Origin: Planctomycetaceae bacterium
GTDB taxonomy: Bacteria; Planctomycetota; Phycisphaerae; Phycisphaerales; SM1A02
Length of the DNA: 11,604 bases
Reading direction: 5' to 3'
NCBI GenBank assembly: GCA_002737585.1
Contig: NSIA01000126.1
Location: 1-11,604 of the forward strand
The notes under the pieces are model-generated. The model was not told the DNA's origin. It worked only from the letters and a program-made list of their open reading frames with translations, and searched no databases. The position numbers were made by a program, and so were the translations under genes. Shown piece after piece: positions 5,782-11,604 of this stretch (position 1 is the stretch's first letter; each line of letters begins with the position of its first letter).

Positions 5782-5973
5782 AATCCGGCGCATCTCGCCT
5801 ACCCAGGCGCCGTATTCAATGGCGGCTTTGCGGCGTGCCGCGGGTGATGGCCATTTGGAACGGTCTGCGCCAAAGGCGGTTTCCATTCGCCATGTCCAGT
5901 AGCGACCGCGGAGGCGGAAGCCCGTCTTGGCGCCCAAGAGGGCCAGATTCCAGATTCCGCGCAGAGCGTGCAT
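5776..5973 (-). CDS. Small basic, tryptophan-rich protein of unknown function (possible transposase-associated remnant)
   Basis: 65 codons from the ATG at 5973; an in-frame stop lies four codons upstream, so the frame is not a long truncated gene at that end. The protein is rich in Arg and Trp: MHALRGIWNLALLGAK, then GFRLRGRYWTWRMETAFG (18-35) and a helical C-terminus RRKAAIEYGAWVGEMRRIK. The composition and the central R-YW-WR-ETAFG pattern look like a real small protein rather than noise, and I have an unverified impression of similar short planctomycete proteins. Its TAG stop falls inside the AAATAGGTGCC motif at the mobile-element-like end, so it could be a relic C-terminus of a transposase or a passenger gene. 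There is no Shine-Dalgarno sequence. It diverges from radA, whose start is 117 bases away. Confidence 0.42.
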   Translation of the reverse strand: MHALRGIWNLALLGAKTGFRLRGRYWTWRMETAFGADRSKWPSPAARRKAAIEYGAWVGEMRRIK

Positions 5974-6090
5974 CAGTACAGGCTATTCGCAGGCGAGGGT
6001 CCCCACAATCGCCTCGGTGAAATTTCCGCGCAGCGCTTTGGCTGCATGTCGCAAATGCTTCACCACGCGCTTCTACACTCGACCCTTGCA

Positions 6091-7548
6091 ATGGCAAAGG
6101 TCAAGACCAGTTTCGTCTGTAGTGAATGCGGCAATGTTCAGCCCAAGTGGATGGGCAAGTGCCCCGATTGCGGCGCATGGGATGGATTGCAACGCTTCAC
6201 TGAAGCGTCGGATATCACCTCGCGCCCCGCGCACGGCGCACTTGAACTTCCTGCCGAACTCACCGCCACGCGCGGTAGTCGACGCGCGCAGCCGATCGCG
6301 GAAGTGAAGCCGCATGATGTTCCACGAACGTCTACCGGTATCGCGGAATTCGATCGTGTCCTCGGTGGCGGACTGGTCCCCGGCAGCGTTGCGCTTATTG
6401 GCGGCGATCCCGGTATCGGAAAGAGCACGCTGCTCTTGCAAGCAGCCGCCGCGCTCGCGGGTCGCGGTCGTCGGGTTCTTTACGCCACCAGCGAAGAGAG
6501 CGCGGCCCAAGTCAAGATGCGCGCGGATCGGCTAGATGGAAGCGCCGATGCAGTGCGCGGTCAACACTTACTTCTGCTTGCCGAGCCAAATCTGGCAGTG
6601 ATCGTGGAAGAAGCACGTCGCATCGCGCCCGACCTCTTGGTGCTTGATTCCATTCAACTTGCCTACCGCGGGGATATTGATGCCATTCCAGGAAGCCTTG
6701 CGCAGTTGCGTCGCTGTTGCCTTGACCTTGTCACACTCGCAAAGACAAGCGGCACCGCGGTAGCCATTGTTGGTCATGTCACTAAGGATGGCGATCTCGC
6801 TGGCCCCAAACTTCTTGAGCATCTCGTCGATGTAGTCCTCGCCTTTGAAGGCGATCGACACCATTCCTATCGCGTGGTGCGCGCGGTAAAAAATCGCTTC
6901 GGAAGTACGCAAGAACTTGGCCTCTTTGAAATGACCGGCGCTGGTCTCATTGAAGTAGAAGAGGCAACACTCGCTCCGGAATCTTCAAGCAGTTCATCCA
7001 ACGGTGCGAACGCTGGTGATAACGCAAAGAACAAAGTGATCTCGCGCCGACCAGGAAGTGTGTTCGCTCCTGTGCTTGCCGGAACGCGCGTACTTCTTGC
7101 TGAAATTCAGGCGCTTACCGCTACTGGATTTCTTGGGGCAGCGAAGCGCCGCGCTAGTGGCCTTGACAGTGCGCGCCTGGCAATGCTGATTGCAGTATTG
7201 GAAAAACACGGCGGTCTGCGACTTGGCGATCAAGATGTTTACGCATCCGCACTCGGCGGAATGCGGATCATTGAACCAGCAGCCGACCTCGCTACTGCAC
7301 TCGCCATTGCTGGTGCCTTCTACGAACGCGGGGCAGGCGCAGCAACCGTTGCCCTCGGTGAGATTGCACTCTCTGGTGAAGTTCGCTCCGTGCGACAGAT
7401 CGATCAACGTGTGCAGACCGCAGTACGGCGCGGAGCGCAGCTGCTCTTGGTGCCCGCCACGCAAGTTGAGAGTGCGCGCGCCGCTGCATCAGGGGCCGAA
7501 GTGGTGGCGATTGGTCACTTGCACGACGCCATCGAACATCTCGCCTAA
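6091..7548 (+). CDS. radA: DNA repair protein RadA (RecA-like branch-migration ATPase)
   Basis: 485 residues from the ATG at 6091, slightly longer than usual RadA. The zinc finger has C10, C13, C24 and C27. The RecA-like core has Walker A GGDPGIGKST (104-113), Walker B LLVLDS (182-187), GHVTKDG (228-234) and the RadA-specific KNRFG (267-271). The C-terminal Lon-like domain (about 335-455) contains GLDSARLAMLIAVLEKHGG and GEIALSGEVR. RadA processes recombination intermediates by ATP-driven branch migration. A Ser-rich linker (298-318, SSSSSSNGANAGDNAKNK) lies after residue 290, where other RadA proteins carry an NPS..F segment. Starts further upstream (in-frame ATG at 5968) would add 41 residues before the zinc finger and are rejected. 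The ATG lacks a Shine-Dalgarno sequence; TACACT at 6074-6079 is a possible -10 giving a very short leader. Confidence 0.96.
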   Translation: MAKVKTSFVCSECGNVQPKWMGKCPDCGAWDGLQRFTEASDITSRPAHGALELPAELTATRGSRRAQPIAEVKPHDVPRTSTGIAEFDRVLGGGLVPGSVALIGGDPGIGKSTLLLQAAAALAGRGRRVLYATSEESAAQVKMRADRLDGSADAVRGQHLLLLAEPNLAVIVEEARRIAPDLLVLDSIQLAYRGDIDAIPGSLAQLRRCCLDLVTLAKTSGTAVAIVGHVTKDGDLAGPKLLEHLVDVVLAFEGDRHHSYRVVRAVKNRFGSTQELGLFEMTGAGLIEVEEATLAPESSSSSSNGANAGDNAKNKVISRRPGSVFAPVLAGTRVLLAEIQALTATGFLGAAKRRASGLDSARLAMLIAVLEKHGGLRLGDQDVYASALGGMRIIEPAADLATALAIAGAFYERGAGAATVALGEIALSGEVRSVRQIDQRVQTAVRRGAQLLLVPATQVESARAAASGAEVVAIGHLHDAIEHLA

Positions 7549-7686
7549 GGGCGGATTCTTCGTCGCAAGCGCCCAGCACTGCGCGAATTCAGCAAGATCC
7601 TTGATGTTCGCCGGAAGTCCTTGCCCATTTGAGCCGACGGACGGTGTGGCAGTTGCATGCGTGAGCTGCAAGTTGCGTCATCAACA

Positions 7687-7706
7687 GGGAAATCTGCGCA
7701 TTTCCC
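7687..7706. other. Perfect 7-bp hairpin after radA
   Basis: GGGAAAT, loop CTGCGC, ATTTCCC. It lies 139 bases after the radA stop with no T-tract, so a radA terminator is possible but not shown. Confidence 0.35.
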
Positions 7707-7790
7707 CTCGATATGTCCAACTTGCATTAAAAACCACGAGAGATCTTTCTAAGTCCCTATTCCAATTCCATTTACGCAACCTACACAGTG

Positions 7791-7814
7791 AGCTGGTGAA
7801 TTATTCAATCAGCT
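7791..7814. promoter_or_regulatory. AT-rich dyad, possible operator upstream of porin 1
   Basis: The segment AGCTGGT ... ATCAGCT pairs over 7 bases (one G-T) around GAATTATTCA, giving a 24-bp imperfect palindrome about 70-90 bases before the -10 candidate. Confidence 0.3.
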
Positions 7815-7881
7815 TATGAAACACCTTTATTGACCTCCTAAGGCATATTTTGACCAAATGCCAACACGCGTCCTTTGTCCT

Positions 7882-7890
7882 TGCTATGAT
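7882..7890 (+). promoter_or_regulatory. Extended -10 promoter candidate for porin 1
   Basis: TGCTATGAT fits an extended -10 (TGnTATAAT with one mismatch). No good -35 lies 17 bases upstream, as is usual for extended -10 promoters. Transcription from about 7897 would give a leader of about 144 bases containing two hairpins. Confidence 0.45.
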
Positions 7891-7904
7891 CCCCCCTTCA
7901 ACTA

Positions 7905-7924
7905 ATCGGCTTCACTTTGCCGAT
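7905..7924 (+). other. Porin 1 leader hairpin A
   Basis: ATCGGC, loop TTCACTTT, GCCGAT: a perfect 6-bp stem just inside the predicted 5' end of the transcript, a position that often stabilises an abundant mRNA. Confidence 0.4.
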
Positions 7925-7944
7925 AGCGGTTGAGTCTCACGTCT

Positions 7945-7963
7945 GCCCACCGCGTTGGTGGGC
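7945..7963 (+). other. Porin 1 leader hairpin B
   Basis: GCCCACC, loop GCGTT, GGTGGGC: a perfect 7-bp GC stem, 21 bases after hairpin A. There is no T-tract behind it, so it is not a terminator by itself. Confidence 0.4.
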
Positions 7964-8025
7964 GCCAAGATTTGAGAATTCGTCACTGGGTTTGTGGGTG
8001 AAATGTCAGAGCCCCGACCCGATAC

Positions 8026-8031
8026 AAGGAG
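8026..8031 (+). promoter_or_regulatory. Strong ribosome binding site of porin 1
   Basis: AAGGAG lies 9 bases before the ATG at 8041. It is the best Shine-Dalgarno match in the window, in line with a highly expressed envelope protein; most other genes here have weak sites or none. Confidence 0.75.
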
Positions 8032-8040
8032 CGAACGCAT

Positions 8041-9444
8041 ATGAGTCTGACCAAGTTTGTTGGGCTCCTCGCGGGCTCGACCCTCACGCTCACGGGCGTG
8101 AGCTACGCAGCCGTCGAGGGGAACAATGACACCGCCACCCAGATTTCGGAGCTAAAGGCCGAAATCGCAGCCCTCAAAGGTAATCAGGGCGAACAGTGGC
8201 TCACCGAACAGCGCGCGGACCAGATCCGCGGCGTCGTCCAGGACGTCCTGGCCGATTCCAACACCCGCTCCAGCTTCCAGCAAGCTGGCGGCGCGACGGC
8301 CGGCTACAACAACGGCTTCTTCATCTCCAGCGCCGATGGCAACTACTCGCTGAAGATCAACGCCCTTGAGCAGGTTCGTTTCGTTTGGAACAACACCTAC
8401 CAAGGCAAGACAGATGGTCCGGATGGCAACGACGCCAACCAGTGGGGCTTCGAAAACCGACGCACCCAAGCCTTCTTCTCGGGCAACGTTGTTGACCCAA
8501 GTTGGAAGTACCTGGTCGGTATCGCGTACGACTCGCAGAGCGATCCGTATGTCAGCAATGGCGACGGCGATCCAGCCTTCAACCTGTACTACGCGATGGT
8601 CACCAAGACCTTCGGTGACGGTTTCTCCGTCTCTGTTGGTCAGATGAACGTCCCGTTCACTGTTGAAAGCAATCTCTTCAACGCCGGTTCCACCCAAATG
8701 GGTGACTACTCGATCTTCGAGTACATGTTCGGAGCAGGCCAGCAGGTCGGCGCCATGGCGAAGCTTGAGAAGGATGCATTCCGCGTTTCGGGTGGTTGGT
8801 ACAACATCGTGCAGACCGACGTGTCGGGCACCATTGGCCAGTCATGGGATAACGCTGACAACCAGAGCATCGCCATCGCATCGCGCGCTGAGTACAAGGT
8901 TGCCGGTACCTGGGATCAGTTCTCCAAGGAGAGCAGTTTCAAGGGCGAGGAGTTTGGTCTCCTCATCGGTGGCGGCGTAATCTGGCAGAACGGTCGCGCC
9001 CAGAACAATGACTCGACTTACAATGCGAATCCGCTCGGCCTCACCGCTGATGCGCAGGCAAAGTTCGGCGGTTTCAACCTGATTGGTCAGTTCCTCTGGC
9101 AGGATGGCTACCCAGGAACGGACTCGTCATCGAGTGTCTGGGGCTTCAACGTTCAGGGTGGCGCATTCGTCACCGAAGATCTTGAAGTCTTCGGAGCATG
9201 GGCTTACGCTGACACGGCTGGCGATGGTGGAGATACTGGTTCGTTCGGAACCACCAACTACCTCCAGACCGGTGCAAACTGGTACTTCGCGAAGAACTCC
9301 ATCAAGGCAACTGTCATGGGAATCATCCCGTTGAACAATGACGCTGCTCAAGCTGGCAATCTCCGTGGCTTCGAGGGTGGCGTTGGTCTGACCGGCGAAG
9401 ACAACAACTTCTCGCTCGTTTGCCAGCTCCAGGTCATGTTCTGA
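8041..9444 (+). CDS. Outer-membrane porin 1 (beta-barrel, planctomycete porin O/P-like)
   Basis: 467 residues. A signal peptide (MSLTKFVGLLAGSTLTLTGV) with likely cleavage after SYA (21-23) is followed by a short coiled coil (33-48) and the module EQWLTEQRADQIRGVVQDVL (51-70) plus ADSNTR. Then GYNNGFFISSADGNYSLKIN opens the barrel, with alternating aromatic strands such as ALEQVRFVWNNTY and WQNGRAQNN. The last residue is Phe (QLQVMF), the usual signal for barrel assembly. It should form a diffusion channel for small solutes; the substrate is not readable. Codon use strongly favours C-ending codons (AAC, TTC, ACC, GGC), and with the strong ribosome binding site this points to high expression. 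Its own promoter and a strong terminator make it a single-gene unit. The porin O/P family link is from general pattern, not a search. Confidence 0.88.
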   Translation: MSLTKFVGLLAGSTLTLTGVSYAAVEGNNDTATQISELKAEIAALKGNQGEQWLTEQRADQIRGVVQDVLADSNTRSSFQQAGGATAGYNNGFFISSADGNYSLKINALEQVRFVWNNTYQGKTDGPDGNDANQWGFENRRTQAFFSGNVVDPSWKYLVGIAYDSQSDPYVSNGDGDPAFNLYYAMVTKTFGDGFSVSVGQMNVPFTVESNLFNAGSTQMGDYSIFEYMFGAGQQVGAMAKLEKDAFRVSGGWYNIVQTDVSGTIGQSWDNADNQSIAIASRAEYKVAGTWDQFSKESSFKGEEFGLLIGGGVIWQNGRAQNNDSTYNANPLGLTADAQAKFGGFNLIGQFLWQDGYPGTDSSSSVWGFNVQGGAFVTEDLEVFGAWAYADTAGDGGDTGSFGTTNYLQTGANWYFAKNSIKATVMGIIPLNNDAAQAGNLRGFEGGVGLTGEDNNFSLVCQLQVMF

Positions 9445-9495
9445 TCCCTCGGGATCGACTCAACCTGCAGCCCAGCTGCGACAATGTAAAACTTC

Positions 9496-9532
9496 CATCG
9501 GACCCGGCTTCGGCCGGGTCCGATGTGTTTTT
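9496..9532 (+). terminator. Strong intrinsic terminator after porin 1
   Basis: A perfect 13-bp stem (CATCGGACCCGGC with GCCGGGTCCGATG) is closed by the stable TTCG tetraloop and followed by TGTTTTT. It starts 51 bases after the porin 1 stop and ends 31 bases before the porin 2 start. Confidence 0.93.
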
Positions 9533-9563
9533 GTCTCAGTCATCCCGCTAGCCTTCACCACAC

Positions 9564-10955
9564 ATGGCCACCGCCCTCGTCCTTCTCTTGGGATCCGCGC
9601 TGGGAATCATTGACCATCCAGTCAATGCAATACCGGTCAGCGTGAGTACCGACGTGACCGGTATGGACGCCGAACTCGCAGCCATGCGCGCCGACTTGGC
9701 GGCCATTCGCCGTGAGCAGGGTGAGGCATGGCTATCAAATCAACGCGCGTCTGAGATACGGTCACTGGTGTCAGACGTGCTCGCCGACTCGTCCACGCGT
9801 ACGCAATGCGCCGAATCCGGCAGCGCGCTCGTGAGCGGATATGCCACTGACCGCGGCTTCTACCTCGGCACCGTTGACGGCCAGCAGACCGCGCGTGTGT
9901 TCGGCTTCATGCAGGTTCGCTTCGTTTGGAACCAAGGCTATGACGCCGCCGAACGTGATCCATCGTCAAATTCTGTGTGGGGCGCAGAGGTTCGGCGCGC
10001 GCAGCTCTTCGCCACCGGCAACCTCGCGGGTCCATCGCTGACGTGGCTCATTGGGCTGGCCTTTGGTGCGGCACAGGATCCGGTGGACTTCCAAGATGTT
10101 CGGTTGGATCCCGCATCGATTGATGACCCATCACCCACCGTGAGTTACCTCAATGTCACCAAGCAACTCGGTAGCGGTTGGTATGCGCAAATCGGCAACA
10201 TATTTACCCCGTACACCTACGAAAGCCACCTATTTTGTACTGCAGAAACGCAGATGGGTGAATGCTCCATGCTGGAGTGGCTATTCACCGCCGGCTTCAC
10301 CACGGGAGTCAGTCTTGGCTATGACGGAGATGCCATTCGGTGGCAGTGCTGCTACGGCGATCAGATCGGTACTGCGCCGTCATCGTGGGATTCAGCAAGT
10401 AATCAGAGCCTGGCGCTTGCAAGCCGCGTGAATTGGAAGCTCTGCGGAAACTGGGAGCAGTACGCCTATGAATCCAGTTTCCGCGGTCAGGAATTCGGAA
10501 CGTTTTTAGGTGCTGGAGTTCGATGGCAAAATGGTCGCGCCCAAAATCCATCCGCGACGGATGGCACCAATCCACTCGGAGTCACCGGCGATGCCACGTT
10601 CATGTTTGGTGGCGCCAACATCCTTGTTCAGGGCGTTTGGGTTGATCAATGGGTCTCTCGTGATGAGGCTGCGTGGGGCGGATTGCTGCAAGGTGGATTG
10701 TTCCTCGCCGACACACTTGAGGCGTTCGGCAATTGGACGATTACCAGTACCGATGGCACCCAGCAGTACGCCACCGTGGGCATGAACTGGTACGCGGACC
10801 AACGTGCGCTCAAAGTAACGGCACTGGTGATTGCCCCGGTCGATGGCGGTCAGCCGGCCTTGACCTCGGCGGTACTGCCGCCGCAGGGCCTCGGTGGGGG
10901 GTCAAATCCCAACAACAACATGAGTTTTTCGCTGCAGATTCAGGCAGCATTTTGA
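9564..10955 (+). CDS. Outer-membrane porin 2, cysteine-rich paralogue of porin 1
   Basis: 463 residues, collinear with porin 1 through the barrel: QVRFVWN, RRAQLFATGN, TPYTYESHLF, TQMG, ASNQSLALASR, ESSFRGQEFG and WQNGRAQN all have counterparts. The N-terminal module is EAWLSNQRASEIRSLVSDVL (54-73) plus ADSSTR, and the C-terminus ends in Phe (QIQAAF). Six cysteines (82, 225, 234, 262, 263, 294) replace other residues of porin 1, which has a single cysteine near its end. The first 22 residues are hydrophobic with a plausible NA cleavage site but contain no Lys or Arg, which is odd for a signal peptide. An in-frame TAG at 9549-9551 excludes an upstream start. There is no Shine-Dalgarno sequence, and codon use is less biased than in porin 1, so lower expression is expected. 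It could be a differently regulated or specialised channel. Confidence 0.85.
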   Translation: MATALVLLLGSALGIIDHPVNAIPVSVSTDVTGMDAELAAMRADLAAIRREQGEAWLSNQRASEIRSLVSDVLADSSTRTQCAESGSALVSGYATDRGFYLGTVDGQQTARVFGFMQVRFVWNQGYDAAERDPSSNSVWGAEVRRAQLFATGNLAGPSLTWLIGLAFGAAQDPVDFQDVRLDPASIDDPSPTVSYLNVTKQLGSGWYAQIGNIFTPYTYESHLFCTAETQMGECSMLEWLFTAGFTTGVSLGYDGDAIRWQCCYGDQIGTAPSSWDSASNQSLALASRVNWKLCGNWEQYAYESSFRGQEFGTFLGAGVRWQNGRAQNPSATDGTNPLGVTGDATFMFGGANILVQGVWVDQWVSRDEAAWGGLLQGGLFLADTLEAFGNWTITSTDGTQQYATVGMNWYADQRALKVTALVIAPVDGGQPALTSAVLPPQGLGGGSNPNNNMSFSLQIQAAF

Positions 10956-10979
10956 TGGCTTGCAATGGCGGGTGAGTGA

Positions 10980-11050
10980 GGGCGCCCCTTTGCATCCTGC
11001 CATTCAGCCCACTTTGGACCGATTTGCCTCTCCCGCTGCAGGGGGCGCCC
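10980..11050. promoter_or_regulatory. Pair of GGGCGCCC palindromes, 63 bp apart, upstream of porin 3
   Basis: GGGCGCCC occurs at 10980-10987 and 11043-11050. The flanks extend it to an inverted repeat, GGGCGCCCCTTTGCA against TGCAGGGGGCGCCC (10980-10994 with 11037-11050). The second copy abuts TTGACC at 11051. It may be a two-site operator, or a hairpin ending porin 2 transcription, although no T-tract follows. Confidence 0.45.
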
Positions 11051-11082
11051 TTGACCGTCCGATGAAACCACTGCGATAGGAT
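11051..11082 (+). promoter_or_regulatory. Promoter candidate for porin 3
   Basis: TTGACC (11051-11056) matches a -35 box at 5 of 6 positions. GATAGG (18-base spacer) or TAGGAT (20-base spacer) could be the -10. TAGGAT also contains AGGA, the possible ribosome binding site 9 bases before the ATG, so the same bases may serve one role or the other. Confidence 0.35.
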
Positions 11083-11091
11083 TGGTACTTC

Positions 11092-11604
11092 ATGGCTCGA
11101 AATGTGGGAAATCTCTTTGCCGCCTGCTCCGCCGCGATCACCATCGCCGGCGCTACGCACGCATGGGCACAAGAGCCTGCAGTGGTGGACCCAGGTGCTG
11201 CGGGCGATGTACTGGCGCGCCCCGCTCCGGGAGTCGATGAACTGATGAAGCGGCTCGAGACCCTCGAAGACCGCAACCGCGAATTGGAAGGCCGCGTCAC
11301 CGATCTCAATCGTCAACAAGGCGAAGAGTGGCTCGGTGAACAGCGTGCTGGGCAGATTCGCGACATCGTTCGCGATGTGCTTGCCGACAGCGATCAACGC
11401 GCCAGTTTGCAGGGCAGTGGCATGACCGCTGGTTGGAACGATGGATTCTTCATGGCAAGCGCCGATGGAAGATTCCGGATAAACCTTGGCGGGTTCATAC
11501 AGAACAGATTTACTTCAAGCACTATTCGTACTGGGTCATACAACGGCGCAAATCCGGCACAGCAAGCGGTCTTTGATCGCAAAGAAACCCGCTACGGTTT
11601 TAAT
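11092..11604 (+). CDS. Outer-membrane porin 3, N-terminal part (cut by right edge)
   Basis: 171 codons are visible and the frame is open at the edge. A signal peptide (1-26, ending ATHAWA) precedes a low-complexity stretch and a longer coiled coil than in porins 1 and 2 (VDELMKRLETLEDRNRELEG, 48-67). The shared module EEWLGEQRAGQIRDIVRDVL (78-97) plus ADSDQR follows, then GWNDGFFMASADGRFRINL as the first barrel strand. Beyond residue 135 the resemblance to porins 1 and 2 weakens (FIQNRFTSSTIRTG), so the barrel may belong to a different branch. Together the three genes form a tandem paralogue array, each with its own control region. Confidence 0.85.
   Translation, partial: MARNVGNLFAACSAAITIAGATHAWAQEPAVVDPGAAGDVLARPAPGVDELMKRLETLEDRNRELEGRVTDLNRQQGEEWLGEQRAGQIRDIVRDVLADSDQRASLQGSGMTAGWNDGFFMASADGRFRINLGGFIQNRFTSSTIRTGSYNGANPAQQAVFDRKETRYGFN

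Larger units (their letters stand above)
7549..8040. other. Intergenic region and porin leader
   Basis: No supported gene lies in these 492 bases. The first 170 have the GC content of the neighbouring genes. From about 7720 to 7860 the DNA turns AT-rich, which is unusual for this window and suits an upstream control region. It contains a hairpin (7687-7706), a dyad (7791-7814), TTGACC twice 20 bases apart (7830-7835, 7850-7855), a -10 candidate (7882-7890) and two leader hairpins (7905-7963). Confidence 0.6.

Noticed and set aside
5244..5973. Classical REP element plus RAYT pair
   Set aside because: The hairpins lack the GTAG or GGAG tetranucleotide at their foot and no Y1 transposase catalytic motif is present, so the link stays a hypothesis only.
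5968..6090. Upstream start of radA adding 41 residues
   Set aside because: The zinc finger begins 9 residues after the ATG at 6091, as in other RadA proteins; the upstream part lacks similarity and overlaps the divergent small ORF.
7489..7671. 60-codon minus-strand frame overlapping the radA end
   Set aside because: It lies antisense to the conserved radA C-terminus, has no ribosome binding site and no recognisable motif.

Overview
The window looks like a piece of chromosome from a diderm bacterium, most likely a planctomycete of the Phycisphaerae type. The reasons are: tandem outer-membrane porin genes whose N-termini carry a short conserved module (EQWL..QRA..IR..V.DVLADS) that I associate with planctomycete porins; a Kdo-8-phosphate synthase, which implies an LPS-type outer membrane; an McsA/McsB protein-arginine kinase pair outside its Bacillus setting; and several starts without a Shine-Dalgarno sequence. 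The phylum is inferred by eye, with no database comparison.

Left part (1-4251), mostly minus strand. A PP2C/SpoIIE-type serine phosphatase runs off the left edge and overlaps by 4 bases the end of a DUF192 lipoprotein-like gene. Divergent from these is a small pterin-4a-carbinolamine dehydratase with a near-leaderless start. It faces a minus-strand operon kdsA-mcsA-mcsB (10-base gap, then a 4-base ATGA overlap). This operon pairs outer-membrane sugar synthesis with arginine-phosphorylation protein quality control, without ctsR or clpC beside it.

Middle (4252-7548), plus strand. A DUF1444 (YtpQ-like) gene follows a divergent intergenic region with helically phased direct repeats. An 860-base stretch then separates it from radA. 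This stretch holds a three-copy repeat whose two full 89-bp copies fold into a long hairpin, with one covarying base pair and every other difference in unpaired positions. It also holds a second region of nested stems and a minus-strand 65-codon ORF of unknown function that ends at a GGGGACAG...GGCACCTATTT motif resembling mobile-element ends. radA is complete, with zinc finger, RecA-like and Lon-like domains.

Right part (7549-11604), plus strand. A 490-base non-coding region with hairpins and a promoter candidate leads into three tandem paralogous porin genes, the third cut by the right edge. A strong intrinsic terminator lies between the first and second. The second is unusual in having six cysteines and a signal peptide with no basic N-terminal residue. 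Before the third, two identical GGGCGCCC palindromes lie exactly 63 bp apart, the second touching a TTGACC -35-like box.

No CRISPR array, tRNA, rRNA or intact transposase is visible. The most interesting unexplained element is the hairpin repeat between the DUF1444 gene and radA.
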